Counted from the first letter of the stretch, positions 7,871 to 16,803 are shown. The stretch: DNA of 64,000 bases from Lacticaseibacillus rhamnosus (GCF_900636965.1 NZ_LR134331.1:2356001-2420000); one strand, 5' to 3'. Translations and numbers: made by a program. The notes: generated by a model from the sequence alone, not told the origin.

Positions 7871-8662
7871 ATGACAACCATTGCCGTCTTTTCAGATATC
7901 CATGGCAACTTAGCAGCGTTAGAAGCCGTGTATGCAGATGCGATTCAACATGGCTCTGGAGCTTACTGGTTCTTAGGTGATCTTTTTGGGCCCGGACCAG
8001 ACGTTCAGCCATTGTGGGAAGAATTACAAACCATCAACCCGACGATCAAAATCCGGGGCAACTGGGAAGATTTCTTGGTCACCACATGGTCAGGTAAAGA
8101 TCGTCTATCTACCACGCAAAAGAAAATTGAAGCTTATATTTTGAACCACCTGCATGATCCGGCCAAGATTTGCGCCACCCTTGCCAGCTGGCCGCTTCAC
8201 CAAGAAGTGACGGTCAATGGGGTGCAAATTGGGCTCTCACACCATCTTCCCGCCAATAACAGCGGGGATACGCTCTCAGTCCGTGCTGAAGGTTCCGCAT
8301 TATCGGCATTATTCAGTGGACCCCGTAGTACCCTTGACTTGGCCATCTATGCCCACATTCACCATCCCACAATGCGTTATGTCGACTTAAGCATGCCGAT
8401 CCAAACCGCTGATGCCTTTGATTATGCCAAAGCCGATGAACGCCTTGTTTTGAACCTTGGCTCAGTCGGTTTGCCTTTTGACAAGCCAACTCGCCGGTAT
8501 CAAGAGTGGCGCGCTGAGTATCTCTTACTGGAAGTGACTGACGACGGCGCAATCAATCCGCAGTTTCGCCGAATTTCTTATGATCTGCAAAGGGAATTCA
8601 AGCAGGCGCTGGCAATGGACATGCCGTTTGTTGAGAATTATCGGCATAATTTCTATATTTAA
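7871..8662 (+). CDS. Calcineurin-like metallophosphoesterase
   Basis: 263 residues from ATG 7871; a GTG at 7862 is too close to the AGGAAAG site. Metal-binding motifs of the YfcE/MJ0936 phosphoesterase class are visible in order: SDIHGN (about 8-13), GDLFGPG, RGNWE and YAHIHHP, the last replacing the usual GHTH. The protein is cytosolic. Substrate is unknown; relatives hydrolyse phosphodiesters or act on signalling nucleotides. It stands alone, with a terminator before it. Confidence 0.85.
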   Translation: MTTIAVFSDIHGNLAALEAVYADAIQHGSGAYWFLGDLFGPGPDVQPLWEELQTINPTIKIRGNWEDFLVTTWSGKDRLSTTQKKIEAYILNHLHDPAKICATLASWPLHQEVTVNGVQIGLSHHLPANNSGDTLSVRAEGSALSALFSGPRSTLDLAIYAHIHHPTMRYVDLSMPIQTADAFDYAKADERLVLNLGSVGLPFDKPTRRYQEWRAEYLLLEVTDDGAINPQFRRISYDLQREFKQALAMDMPFVENYRHNFYI

Positions 8663-8784
8663 GCGAGGGAGGTTTGCTGTGCATACTTTTCTGCTTTTGT
8701 TAGGATTTTAGTTAGCCCAACATTTAAAAAATTCAGTACACTGATATACATTGTAACTGGATGGCATAGAGACTGTTTACAAGC

Positions 8785-8812
8785 AAAAAAAGTCCCATAA
8801 AATTGGGACTTT
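8785..8812 (-). terminator. Terminator of the 9664-8916 gene pair
   Basis: Arms AAGTCCCA and TGGGACTT; on the minus strand the second arm is followed by seven Ts. Confidence 0.8.
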
Positions 8813-8915
8813 CTGTACTTCAAACACTCCTATTAAATTGTTAAGGATGATGCTATTAGTTGATTTATCGCATATCTGGAGAAAATATCCTGTTAATATC
8901 GTATGGAAGCCTTCA

Positions 8916-9110
8916 CTACTCTGACCTATCTTTAAAATAAACGCTCCCTATGAGTACAGCAATCATTAGATAACCAGTTAATTTAAAATATTGCGTCCAA
9001 TAAAGCTCACCCAGAAAAAGAAGATCATAACCAATATTAAAGAGCATCAACGCCAACCATAGTAAAAATCCTCCAAGATATGTCTTGGCTTTATTCTTAA
9101 CGTTTACCAC
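8916..9110 (-). CDS. Small membrane protein, possible immunity protein
   Basis: 64 residues if translation starts at the GTG at 9110 (ATG codons at 9122 and 9137 are also in frame but have no ribosome site). The GTG lies inside the end of the upstream gene, so coupling by overlap is the simplest reading. The protein has two membrane segments (YLGGFLLWLALMLFNIGY and LTGYLMIAVLIGSVYF) and charged ends. A two-helix membrane protein overlapping the end of a secreted hydrophobic protein gene is the usual layout of a toxin and its immunity protein. That role is an inference; no homologue is recognised. Confidence 0.6.
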   Translation of the reverse strand: MVNVKNKAKTYLGGFLLWLALMLFNIGYDLLFLGELYWTQYFKLTGYLMIAVLIGSVYFKDRSE

Positions 9111-9664
9111 CCCAGACCGCATTGTACGGCATACCATGCCAATACGGTTGCCATAACAGCTGCATTACGTTTAATACCCTGAGCTGCTACTTTAGCAACG
9201 ATAGCCTTTGCTGCTTCCAACCAGAGCTTTTTGTCAATATAAGCCACGATAGTATTGACATTGACCATGCTTCGGATTTCCTCACCGAGTTTTCCCAGCA
9301 TGCAATTTCCAATATCGGCTAGATCGCGTTGAACAATTCGATGCTCCGTTGGAAAAATACGAGATTCATTCTCAGAGATACCGATAAACCTTTCTGTAGC
9401 CTGAATTTCATCTTTTCCATATTTGGCAATGAGATAATCAATGTTAAGATTTTCAATATCGCCATCTACAAACATCTTTTCTAGTTCCTTGGCGACGGCT
9501 TGCTCTTTTGGCGTTGCCGAGTTTACAGTAATCTCGTCTGCTTTAGTTGCTGCATTGACCGGTTTGGCTCCGGTTAGCATTAGACTAACAAACAATGTCG
9601 TTGTGAATATCGCTAGCAATGCAAGAAATTTAGGTGTTCTTTTCCACTTCGACTGAAATTCCAT
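9104..9664 (-). CDS. Secreted protein with hydrophobic C-terminus, bacteriocin-like
   Basis: 186 residues. The signal peptide spans about 10-39 with a likely cut after VNA. An acidic, helical middle part (about 45-120) leads to a C-terminal section (about 130-186) that is Ala/Val-rich, cationic and amphipathic (AAKAIVAKVA, NAAVMATVLAWYAV) and ends CGLGW. Two Cys residues, 121 and 182, could form one disulfide. This pattern of pro-part plus hydrophobic Cys-bearing end recalls SdpC-type toxins, but it is not a clear family member. The ribosome site is GGGGGG before ATTCAC-ATG. It overlaps the small membrane gene downstream and lies next to an rgg gene, which fits a quorum-controlled toxin locus. 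Function is inferred. Confidence 0.7.
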   Translation of the reverse strand: MEFQSKWKRTPKFLALLAIFTTTLFVSLMLTGAKPVNAATKADEITVNSATPKEQAVAKELEKMFVDGDIENLNIDYLIAKYGKDEIQATERFIGISENESRIFPTEHRIVQRDLADIGNCMLGKLGEEIRSMVNVNTIVAYIDKKLWLEAAKAIVAKVAAQGIKRNAAVMATVLAWYAVQCGLGW

Positions 9665-9683
9665 GTGAATCCCCCCATTTGTT

Positions 9684-9705
9684 AAGCGAGTTACTCGCTT
9701 TTTTT
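9684..9705. terminator. Hairpin between short-peptide frame and secreted-protein gene
   Basis: AAGCGAG-TTA-CTCGCTT with Ts on the plus side. On the minus strand it sits just ahead of the ribosome site of the 9664 gene, so it could also act as a leader hairpin. Confidence 0.5.
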
Positions 9706-9723
9706 GTCAACATCCGCCATAAT

Positions 9724-9795
9724 TTATCCAGGAACAATAATAACGTCATCACCCACCGGATAAGTGTCATTCAGGATCTCTGTTAAATCCGGCAC
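9724..9795 (-). CDS. Candidate short signalling peptide frame
   Basis: A 23-codon frame starting with GTG at 9795, preceded on the minus strand by an AAGGGGGG and two GGAGGAG stretches. The product has an acidic middle and ends GDDVIIVPG. The ending resembles mature SHP pheromones of Rgg systems (such as DILIIVGG), and the frame is divergent from an rgg gene 113 bases away, the usual shp-rgg layout. Against this, it lacks the cationic hydrophobic N-terminus of SHP precursors. It may be a chance frame. Confidence 0.35.
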   Translation of the reverse strand: MPDLTEILNDTYPVGDDVIIVPG

Positions 9796-9908
9796 ACGGA
9801 TTCCCCCCTTTCTCCTCCAACCTCCTCCGACATCTACACTGATAATTTAATCAAACTTCAGCTAAAAAAATTCAAAGGTCGAGTATTTTCTACATGAGAG
9901 GTGAAGAA

Positions 9909-10793
9909 ATGTTTGCTGATCAATTTACTTGTGGTAACTTATTTCGCCAAATTCGTGAACGTCGTCATCTTAAAATCTCCGATGTACAAGGACCCTTACA
10001 CAAGACTTCAGTTTCTTTCTTTGAGACTAAAGATGCCAACATCCGTCTTTTTAGCCTGATGGAGATCTTGAAGCCAACAATGACAGAACCCCAGGAATTC
10101 TTTGAGTTAATTGATCAAACGCATAGTCAATTGCGTCGCTTTTTTACAGAGCTCAATACCTTATATGAAAGTCTGGATTTAGCGGGCTTGCAAATGCTCT
10201 TGACCGATTATCATGGAATTAAACGATCTGAAACACCACAGTATATGCTCAAGCTAATCGTTATGTCTTGTATTGCTAAAGTTAAGGAACAAAGCCCGAT
10301 TTTCTCGGCTGAGGATGAAGAGTGCATCCAGCAATTTTTGTTAACAGAAGGGCGTTGGTTCCACTTTGAGTATCTGGTATACGCCAATTTGTGTCACTCG
10401 CTCTCCAATTGCGTCAATGACCGTTTACTTCGCCATATGGTCAACAAATATCAAGAATTTCACCTATCTCGGTACGATCAAGCTTTTGTTGGTACTTTTT
10501 ATAATATTTCCGCGAGGTACTTAAAAGATGCCGATTATGACCGTGCCTTATCAATGCTAGATATAGTTGCCGACTTTCCTGTCAAAAATACAGCCCTGTA
10601 TCTGCGGCATCATGTGGCATTCATCCGGCTAGCTGTGCCGATTTTAAAGTGCCAAGATCAGGAAGCCAAAAAGAAACTAGCTACCTTACTGATGGCCACA
10701 GAGATCATTGACCCGAAGTTATATAAGACGAATATGGCGTGGATGAAGTCTCTGAATTTAGATCCCGAGGCAATCTTAAATAACATCACCTGA
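9909..10793 (+). CDS. Rgg/MutR-family transcriptional regulator
   Basis: 294 residues from ATG 9909, chosen because GAGAGGTG lies six bases upstream and an earlier ATG at 9894 overlaps that site. The N-terminal helix-turn-helix (about 5-60) begins CGNLFRQIRERRHLKISDVQ, and the remainder is all-helical repeat structure as in Rgg proteins, which bind short hydrophobic peptides in a TPR-like fold. Length fits the family (about 285-300). It is divergent from the secreted-protein pair at 8916-9664 and is the obvious candidate regulator of it. The same family recurs at 32968. Confidence 0.88.
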   Translation: MFADQFTCGNLFRQIRERRHLKISDVQGPLHKTSVSFFETKDANIRLFSLMEILKPTMTEPQEFFELIDQTHSQLRRFFTELNTLYESLDLAGLQMLLTDYHGIKRSETPQYMLKLIVMSCIAKVKEQSPIFSAEDEECIQQFLLTEGRWFHFEYLVYANLCHSLSNCVNDRLLRHMVNKYQEFHLSRYDQAFVGTFYNISARYLKDADYDRALSMLDIVADFPVKNTALYLRHHVAFIRLAVPILKCQDQEAKKKLATLLMATEIIDPKLYKTNMAWMKSLNLDPEAILNNIT

Positions 10794-10886
10794 AGAAGTG
10801 CTGGGTCCCCATGGAAGAAGAGAACGATTAACCTAATATTCTAAGGTGGAATATTTGATGTCAGCCTAGGATTAAATAGTTTGCAA

Positions 10887-10940
10887 AAAGCAGCAAGTCC
10901 ACCCGTCTTAGCACAGACGGGGCGAACTTGCTGCTTTGTT
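10887..10940. terminator. Terminator after rgg (bidirectional)
   Basis: Long hairpin: AAAGCAGCAAGT pairs with ACTTGCTGCTTT, with an inner CCGTCT/AGACGG pair. It ends the rgg gene on the plus strand. Confidence 0.8.
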
Positions 10941-11001
10941 AATTTCATTTATTCAAGGCTGCACATCCCAAACAAAGTCAAAAAATGTATAGCGCTAAAT
11001 C

Positions 11002-11187
11002 TCATTGATTCACTAAGGTTCCAACATACCAAGTTGCCCAAATAAGCAACAAAGACAGTACGCCGACCAGGACAAATCGTTTCAAACTGAACTTTTTATC
11101 AGGAACCAGCCGTACGTACCCTATATAACCGGCCATGGCAAGCGTTAACACGATTAGCACTCGATGTAAACCTTCAAGAAATGTCAT
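11002..11187 (-). CDS. Small membrane protein, unknown
   Basis: 61 residues with two membrane segments (about 8-25 and 38-57) separated by a basic loop (DKKFSLKR). No good ribosome site precedes the ATG, which weakens the call. It lies between the Rgg gene terminator and the ABC module, transcribed like the latter. No family is recognised. Confidence 0.5.
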   Translation of the reverse strand: MTFLEGLHRVLIVLTLAMAGYIGYVRLVPDKKFSLKRFVLVGVLSLLLIWATWYVGTLVNQ

Positions 11188-11340
11188 AATTTTTCTAGAT
11201 TAATCTATGCCTCTGCCCTTTGTCAAACTCAACTAGACTAATTGACTCGCATTTTTAATCTTTAACAAGACCGAATCCAAGCCGGCTTGACACAATTATC
11301 CGTTTCACATTCAACAAATCTTTATGATCGTAAATCACAC

Positions 11341-12216
11341 TCACGCTTTTTGAAATATCAGCCTAAACTCATCAGCCAACGAAAGCGGCGCAACACTATA
11401 TGGCACGTCATGAGTCACAAGTCCTAAAACAAGCTTCTCACGTGTTCCCTTATCCAGTTTTGTCAAATCAATAAGCACCCGATCACGATCAGTATCTAAT
11501 ATCGCATCCGCACTAACATCGGTTAACAGCTGGGATGTCTGCCGCATTTTCAAAAAGTTTGGCTGGCTCTCATGCATATTGATTTGTTTGACAATCTTGC
11601 CTGCTCGCAGAAAAAGAATGCGATCGGCCAGACTTTGCAGGTTGTCCAGTAAATGCGAGACCATGATGACGAGCTTGCCATCTTCTCGCAGTTGCTGAAT
11701 TTGACCCGAGATCAGCGCAATATTTTCCGGATCAAGGCCGTTCATGGCTTCATCCAGTAACATAATCGGCGTATCCGAAGCCACGACCATTGCAAAACAT
11801 AGGCGCTGTTTCATCCCGAGCGAATAGGTGCTGACTTTTTGGGTGATATAACTGCGCATTTTCAAGCCATCGATTAAGGCATCGAGCGTGATCTGACTCT
11901 GCCACATGTTTCGGTACAATTTCAAATGTTCATAGCCAGTTAACTCACCAAAAAGCTCGCTTTCTAAAGGGAATGCGCAAATTTTTTGATAAATCGCCTT
12001 AATCGCTTGATTGCTTTCGTAGCGCAGCCCGTCCACCTCTACATAGCCACGGTCAGGCTTTAGATTATTCATGATGACATTCAAAAGCGTGGTTTTACCT
12101 GTGCCATTCGGAGCCACAAGTCCGACAATTTCTTTCTGATTCAAAGTGAGCGTGACGTCATCTAAGACATGCTTTTTGTTGGCAAAAGACAATCCGATAT
12201 CATTTAGCTTTAGCAT
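11341..12216 (-). CDS. ABC transporter ATP-binding protein (module 1)
   Basis: 291 residues from ATG 12216, preceded by GAGAGGTGG. Walker A is APNGTGKTTLL (about 35-45), the signature loop is the variant YSLGMKQRL, Walker B is PIMLLDEAMNGLD and the switch is SHLL. About 80 residues after the nucleotide-binding domain form a C-terminal part of unknown role. It overlaps the second permease gene by seven bases. It is clearly homologous to the ATPase at 43453 in every motif, including the unusual GTGKTT. Substrate is unknown; ABC-2-type relatives export peptides or drugs or give bacteriocin immunity. Confidence 0.9.
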   Translation of the reverse strand: MLKLNDIGLSFANKKHVLDDVTLTLNQKEIVGLVAPNGTGKTTLLNVIMNNLKPDRGYVEVDGLRYESNQAIKAIYQKICAFPLESELFGELTGYEHLKLYRNMWQSQITLDALIDGLKMRSYITQKVSTYSLGMKQRLCFAMVVASDTPIMLLDEAMNGLDPENIALISGQIQQLREDGKLVIMVSHLLDNLQSLADRILFLRAGKIVKQINMHESQPNFLKMRQTSQLLTDVSADAILDTDRDRVLIDLTKLDKGTREKLVLGLVTHDVPYSVAPLSLADEFRLIFQKA

Positions 12217-13448
12217 GATGCCACCTCTCTCTTTTTCGGGTGCCGTTTGTGAGTCAGGCAAAATATAACAACTTCAAGTACGACTATCACACTCAGAATC
12301 ATGATCAACCCGAACACGAAGGTCATTTGGGTCGTCTCATACCTGAAGTTTTGAAAGCCCACCACCAACCGGCCGATATTGAAGTAACTCGGCAACAAGT
12401 ATAACGAGTTGTGATTAATGGCGACTAAGCCGGGTAGAAAATAAAGACTTTCGCTAACTATCAACAGGATTGTCACCGCCAAACTGGCAAACTCACTTTT
12501 TAAAATTACCTGTAAGACAACCTGCAGACGAATGATCATCCATACGCTTAACAGTAAAAGAATAAAGGCTTCCATCATAAACTGGCCAAGTGAAATCGTG
12601 CTGAAAGTAAGCCCTTCATACACCGGTATCGGTAGGGACAAACTACCGAGGCCGAACTTGATCATGTTAAACGGTAATAAGATGGCCAAAAAGCCAAGTA
12701 ACAAGCCGCCACTCATCAGTAACGCTGACAGAGACTTGTCATTGAGCATGGCCCAAGTTGTTAACGGGAAGTTTTTCAAAATCGATTGTTTCTTGCGATC
12801 TCTTGTCACTAAATCTGTACTGATCATCGCCGTCACAAGCAATAACGACAACGCCAGTCCATAAAATAACGCGCGTTGCAGCTGCTGTAAGGCTGTTTGT
12901 TGATTAATCATCGCTGCCGTGACACTATTGTTTGGCATATGTGCATATTGACGCAACCGAGTCCGCGCCTCTAAATTCCAATAATGGCCATTACGGTTCT
13001 GATTGCCTGAACCTGCATCGCGGACCACAGTCGGATCACTGTAATATTGCAGCGGATAACTAAGCCACGGTTGCCCTTGTAGCACTAGGCGATCGGTAAG
13101 CGCTAATTCATCAGCCATTGATGCTGCCACCTGATTGTATTTGCCTTGCCCAGCCGCTTTCAACTGCGCGCGTTCATCTTTCATAAACTGAGGGACATAG
13201 GTACCAGCGTTGGCAATGGTCGGATAGTTAGGAAATGCCGGATTGAAGGATTTCATGAATTTCGCATTTTTCTGGTACTTAGCGGTCACCTCCTGGCGTG
13301 AAAAGTTTTCCAAGGTGCCATTTGCAGGTAAGTACTGATAGCAGAACCAAAAACTCCATAGCAAAAAAATTAAGCACGCGCCCCAATTTTTCTTACTGAG
13401 GAGATTTTGTTTGATTTGAAAGGCTATGTATGAACGATTACGACTCAT
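12210..13448 (-). CDS. ABC transporter permease B (module 1)
   Basis: 412 residues from ATG 13448 with AAGGTGGGGG upstream. There is one N-terminal membrane segment, a large outward loop of about 150 residues, then five or six membrane segments, the layout of ABC-2-type permeases with a big extracellular domain. Shared words with the paralogue at 42246 (for example QNFRYET against QNFRYDT) show common descent. It overlaps permease A by 11 bases and the ATPase by seven. Confidence 0.85.
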   Translation of the reverse strand: MSRNRSYIAFQIKQNLLSKKNWGACLIFLLWSFWFCYQYLPANGTLENFSRQEVTAKYQKNAKFMKSFNPAFPNYPTIANAGTYVPQFMKDERAQLKAAGQGKYNQVAASMADELALTDRLVLQGQPWLSYPLQYYSDPTVVRDAGSGNQNRNGHYWNLEARTRLRQYAHMPNNSVTAAMINQQTALQQLQRALFYGLALSLLLVTAMISTDLVTRDRKKQSILKNFPLTTWAMLNDKSLSALLMSGGLLLGFLAILLPFNMIKFGLGSLSLPIPVYEGLTFSTISLGQFMMEAFILLLLSVWMIIRLQVVLQVILKSEFASLAVTILLIVSESLYFLPGLVAINHNSLYLLPSYFNIGRLVVGFQNFRYETTQMTFVFGLIMILSVIVVLEVVIFCLTHKRHPKKREVASC

Positions 13449-14553
13449 TTTTTGCACGCCCCCACCTTGAAATCACGAATAAAATACCCATCAGCCAGAT
13501 TAACATCATCCCCAAACCTGTCACCCAACCAATGGGCAGATGATCGTTTATTAGAAAATGGCCTGAATACACATTAGCAATGCTTAAATAAGGTAGCGGT
13601 GTTAAATAGAAGACTGCTGGCAACGATGGACTGAATGTCACGATGGTTAACACGACAACCAAAGCGAGGAGTGTCGCATAGAAACTTCCGATCAGTCGAT
13701 TCAACCAAATGGCTACAACCGACATCAATACTGTGAGCACAACTGCATAGACCGCAATCAGTAAGCCGGCAAGCCAACTGGGAACCGTGGTGATTTTGTT
13801 TATCAAGGTAAAAGCGGTTGGATAGTTCCAGTCCCCGAAACCGATAACGATTCCTAAAAGTATTAATCCCACAACCGGCAGAACAAAGAACAGTCCGATA
13901 CTTAATTGAAAGTTTGCTTTGACGTGGGCCGCCATTTTACCAAGAAAATGAACCGGCATGTTCCTCAAAACACTTTGGTGCTCAAGTTCTACTAACCATG
14001 AATCTCCGACTAAATAGGCGATTAAAAAGGGTGCGCACACAGCGATGGCCTGAAATAATAAGGCGCCATAGTCACTGGCAGTCTTGATGGCAACCCGCGG
14101 CGAACCTTGAACTTGTTGTAACTTTCTGGCAACCGCGAGCTTCCCCGTCACGGCTTCTTTGGTTGGGATTAATAGTCCGCTAGCACCGGCAAAATCAAGG
14201 GAATAACTTTTAAGTTGCGCCTGAGCCAATTCAACCTGCCCATTAAGAATCATGCTGGCATCATGGACGAGTAAGCCACTATCAATCTTGCCGGTTCCTG
14301 AAAGTTGCTCATTCAACGCCTGCACCATTTTTCCTTGTTTGCTGGTTTTCGAATAGCTTTGGGCATCATAGCGTAAATAACTCGATTGCACCGACTGCTG
14401 AATCCTAAATGTCTCAATCTTTAAATCGGCAATCTGCTGAAATTTAGCAACCCAAAACAAGCCAATCACTAGAAAAACCATAAAAAGTTCGCCTACCAGG
14501 TTTTTCTGATTCAGCATCACTTGCTTTTGAAAAAAGGCGCTTAACTGTTTCAT
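13438..14553 (-). CDS. ABC transporter permease A (module 1)
   Basis: 371 residues from ATG 14553, which follows GAGAGG at good spacing; a GTG at 14574 lacks a site. One N-terminal membrane segment, a loop of about 130 residues, then six membrane segments. Segments DSWLVELEHQS and GFGDWNYP match DSWVERRRHQT and GFGDFDYP in the paralogue at 41149. It is the first gene of a three-gene unit. An inverted repeat (TTTACT-CAAAGTAAA) lies just upstream at about 14600-14620 and may be regulatory. Confidence 0.85.
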   Translation of the reverse strand: MKQLSAFFQKQVMLNQKNLVGELFMVFLVIGLFWVAKFQQIADLKIETFRIQQSVQSSYLRYDAQSYSKTSKQGKMVQALNEQLSGTGKIDSGLLVHDASMILNGQVELAQAQLKSYSLDFAGASGLLIPTKEAVTGKLAVARKLQQVQGSPRVAIKTASDYGALLFQAIAVCAPFLIAYLVGDSWLVELEHQSVLRNMPVHFLGKMAAHVKANFQLSIGLFFVLPVVGLILLGIVIGFGDWNYPTAFTLINKITTVPSWLAGLLIAVYAVVLTVLMSVVAIWLNRLIGSFYATLLALVVVLTIVTFSPSLPAVFYLTPLPYLSIANVYSGHFLINDHLPIGWVTGLGMMLIWLMGILFVISRWGRAKNES

Positions 14554-14827
14554 CTTAGATGCCTCTCTGTTCACCCGTTTTTGCTTTCTCTGGTCAAAAC
14601 TTTACTCAAAGTAAAATTCTGTGAGTTGCTTTAACATACCAAATCAATAGGTCCACATATTTTGAGTATATTGATAAAATATGAGCCCAGCAAAAACCAG
14701 CTATTTCTTTACTAGTTCATACCTTCTATTCTCTTTATCCATTGATTAGTACATGATGAGCTTTACATTACATTAAAATGAGGCCGCCATCAAGTAAGAG
14801 CTCAAATTAATCGTGCATCACATCCGC
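14554..14827. other. Non-coding region upstream of ABC module 1
   Basis: AT-rich, with the short dyad near 14600-14620 noted for permease A. No gene is supported on either strand. Confidence 0.4.
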
Positions 14828-14868
14828 CATAACGCGCTCCCCGACGCAGGTCCCTACATGTAAGGGCC
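14828..14868 (-). repeat. Structured intergenic repeat, partial copy
   Basis: Only the CATAACGCGCTCCCCG... arm through TGTAAGGGCC is present, in reverse orientation; the other arm is missing. It lies 12 bases before a full copy. Confidence 0.75.
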
Positions 14869-14880
14869 TTCCTTTACTCC

Positions 14881-15000
14881 TATAACGCGCTCCCCGGCGC
14901 AGGGATCTGCATGTAAGGACCTCAGGCGCAATGGCCAAGACCGGGCCATCACGCCTGAGGCCACTTACACTCCGATCCCTAACCGCGCCGGCTCGCGCTT
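14881..15000 (-). repeat. Structured intergenic repeat, full copy H
   Basis: Full-length copy in reverse orientation. Read on the minus strand its second helix is AGGGATC/GATCCCT, a fourth paired variant of the family, and its fourth helix is CCTCAGGCG/CGCCTGAGG. Confidence 0.9.
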
Positions 15001-15003
15001 ACC

Positions 15004-15053
15004 AAAAAAGCCAAAGCACCTCAGCCTTCAAAAAAACTGGGTACCTTGGCTTA
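15004..15053 (-). terminator. Terminator of the oxidoreductase pair
   Basis: On the minus strand AAGCCAAGGTACC pairs with GGTGCTTTGGCTT (two mismatches), followed by Ts. Confidence 0.65.
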
Positions 15054-15064
15054 TTAAACCCGCA

Positions 15065-15748
15065 TCAATGAGTGTGAACTTTTGCAGCGATTTGTTTGCC
15101 GAAATCTGTTTGATCAAAATGTTCGATAATATCCTTAAGCTCGGCATACCGCAGACTAGCGCCGAACAACGGACTTCCCGGTTCGGTCATAATGCCGTCT
15201 GCTAATCGGTTATGAACAACCGTGTCAAAGCCCATTCGATCAACAAAGGCAGCTACTTGATCAACAGCAGCGGGATCATCACCGGTCACAAACAGCGCCT
15301 TGCGTTTTGGATTCCCTTTAGGCCGCGCTTCTTCTTGCAGGTTATGATAGCCCATATGGTTGAAGGTTTTGACAATTTTGGCACCTTTAAAATAGGCTTG
15401 AACCTGTTCACTCGAGGTGGTCGTTGGATCTAACACTTCTTCACGAATACCGTCTGTTTCCCACCAGTAATTCATCGCATCAATGACTAAATGACCTTTG
15501 AGTAAGTCTGCATCAATATTTTTATACCGGCTTAACGGGATTGCTAAAATGATCAAGTCACTGTTAGCCACCACCTCGGCATTTTCGGAAGCAATCGCGT
15601 CGGGGACGAGGGTTTTGATGGTTAAGGCGATTTTTTTGACTGCGCCTGAGCCGGAAATCCGGACAGTATAACCGGCATCTAAGGCTAAACCAGCGAGAAC
15701 GATGCCGACTTTACCAGCACCAAGAATGCCTATACGTTGAATCGCCAT
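15065..15748 (-). CDS. NADP(H)-binding F420-type oxidoreductase
   Basis: 227 residues. A Rossmann motif GILGAGKVG sits at 7-15 and the remainder follows the NADP oxidoreductase/coenzyme F420-dependent fold, with IVKTFNHMGYHNL in the middle. Lactic acid bacteria do not make F420, so the enzyme most likely acts with NADP(H) on another partner, perhaps the flavin-dependent enzyme encoded just upstream. Its ATG shares a base with the stop of that gene (TAATG), so they are coupled. Substrate is unknown. Confidence 0.8.
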   Translation of the reverse strand: MAIQRIGILGAGKVGIVLAGLALDAGYTVRISGSGAVKKIALTIKTLVPDAIASENAEVVANSDLIILAIPLSRYKNIDADLLKGHLVIDAMNYWWETDGIREEVLDPTTTSSEQVQAYFKGAKIVKTFNHMGYHNLQEEARPKGNPKRKALFVTGDDPAAVDQVAAFVDRMGFDTVVHNRLADGIMTEPGSPLFGASLRYAELKDIIEHFDQTDFGKQIAAKVHTH

Positions 15749-16803
15749 TATTTCACCGCCGCCTTTTCTGCTAGAATTTCTTTAACCCGCGGGATGACTT
15801 TCGTGCCATACAACTCAATCATGCGTTCACGCTGAGCCGCAGTTTGGTTACCGGCGCCGTAAACAAGGTCAAAGCGGCCCAAATCCAGCAGATCAATTGT
15901 TTCTGCCATGCGCCGCGCCACGGTTTCCGGATTGCCGACATAGAAGGAGCCCACTTTGGTTTCACCATCGAATTGTTCGCGACTCATCGGTGCCCAGCCG
16001 CGAGTTAAGCCAATGCGGTCAAAATTGGCTTTGATATTCTTAAAGGCGACTTCAATTGCTTCATCTTCGTCATCGGCAATAAAGCCATGAGAGTGGACGG
16101 CGATTGGGAATTCGGGTTTGCCGAGCTCCTTTGCGGCAGCATGGTACAGCTGAATATATGGCTTAAACCGACTCGCCTGACCGCCAATAATCGCGATGAT
16201 CACTTTATAGCTGAAGTTAACCGCCCGAATGACAGATTCCGGTGAGCCGCCGATACCAATGTATGTCTCCAGTTTGCCGTTTTCTGTTTTGGGATAAACT
16301 TCCTGATTCTTCAAAGCAGCGCGGAATTTTCCTGACCAGGTTACCGCTTTTTCATTGCGCAAGGCATCGTACAAGCCAAGTTTTTCGTTGAACAAGTCGT
16401 CATAGTCGGTCAAATCGTAGCCAAATAACGGAAAGGATTCGGTGAATGATCCGCGGCCCAACATTACTTGCGCGCGCCCGTTAGACAAAGCATCTAAAGT
16501 TGCAAAGCGCTCATAAACCCGAACCGGATCATCGGAACTGAGCACCGTGACCGCCGTGGCAAGCTTAATTTGCTTGGTAACTGTCGAAATTGCTGCCAAA
16601 ACCGTTTCCGGACTTGAAACGCTATAATCCGGGCGATGATGTTCGCCCACTCCGAAAACCTGAATGCCTAATTCGTCAGCCAGTTGACCTTCACGCACAA
16701 TCTGTCGAATCGAGGCCGCAGCCGTTTGTAAACTGCCATCTTCATTCGCCACAATGTCACCAAACGTCTCCAGCCCAAACTGTAAATGCTCAATGTCTAC
16801 CAT
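15748..16803 (-). CDS. Luciferase-like (LLM) flavin-dependent oxidoreductase
   Basis: 351 residues from ATG 16803, after GGGAGG. The family words GVGEHHRPDYSVSSPE and SNGRAQVMLGRGSF are in the first third and GIGGSPES in the middle, all typical of bacterial luciferase-like monooxygenases using FMN or F420. In Firmicutes such enzymes are usually FMN-dependent. It forms a two-gene unit with the downstream NADP-binding protein, which might recycle its cofactor. Substrate is not known. Confidence 0.85.
   Translation of the reverse strand: MVDIEHLQFGLETFGDIVANEDGSLQTAAASIRQIVREGQLADELGIQVFGVGEHHRPDYSVSSPETVLAAISTVTKQIKLATAVTVLSSDDPVRVYERFATLDALSNGRAQVMLGRGSFTESFPLFGYDLTDYDDLFNEKLGLYDALRNEKAVTWSGKFRAALKNQEVYPKTENGKLETYIGIGGSPESVIRAVNFSYKVIIAIIGGQASRFKPYIQLYHAAAKELGKPEFPIAVHSHGFIADDEDEAIEVAFKNIKANFDRIGLTRGWAPMSREQFDGETKVGSFYVGNPETVARRMAETIDLLDLGRFDLVYGAGNQTAAQRERMIELYGTKVIPRVKEILAEKAAVK

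Noticed and set aside
8683-8715. 10-codon frame starting GTG after GGGAGG behind the phosphoesterase gene
   Set aside because: Too short to support beyond chance.
9630-9770. 46-codon minus-strand frame with a hydrophobic start
   Set aside because: It overlaps the start of the secreted-protein gene and has no ribosome site; a holin-like toxin was considered but not supported.
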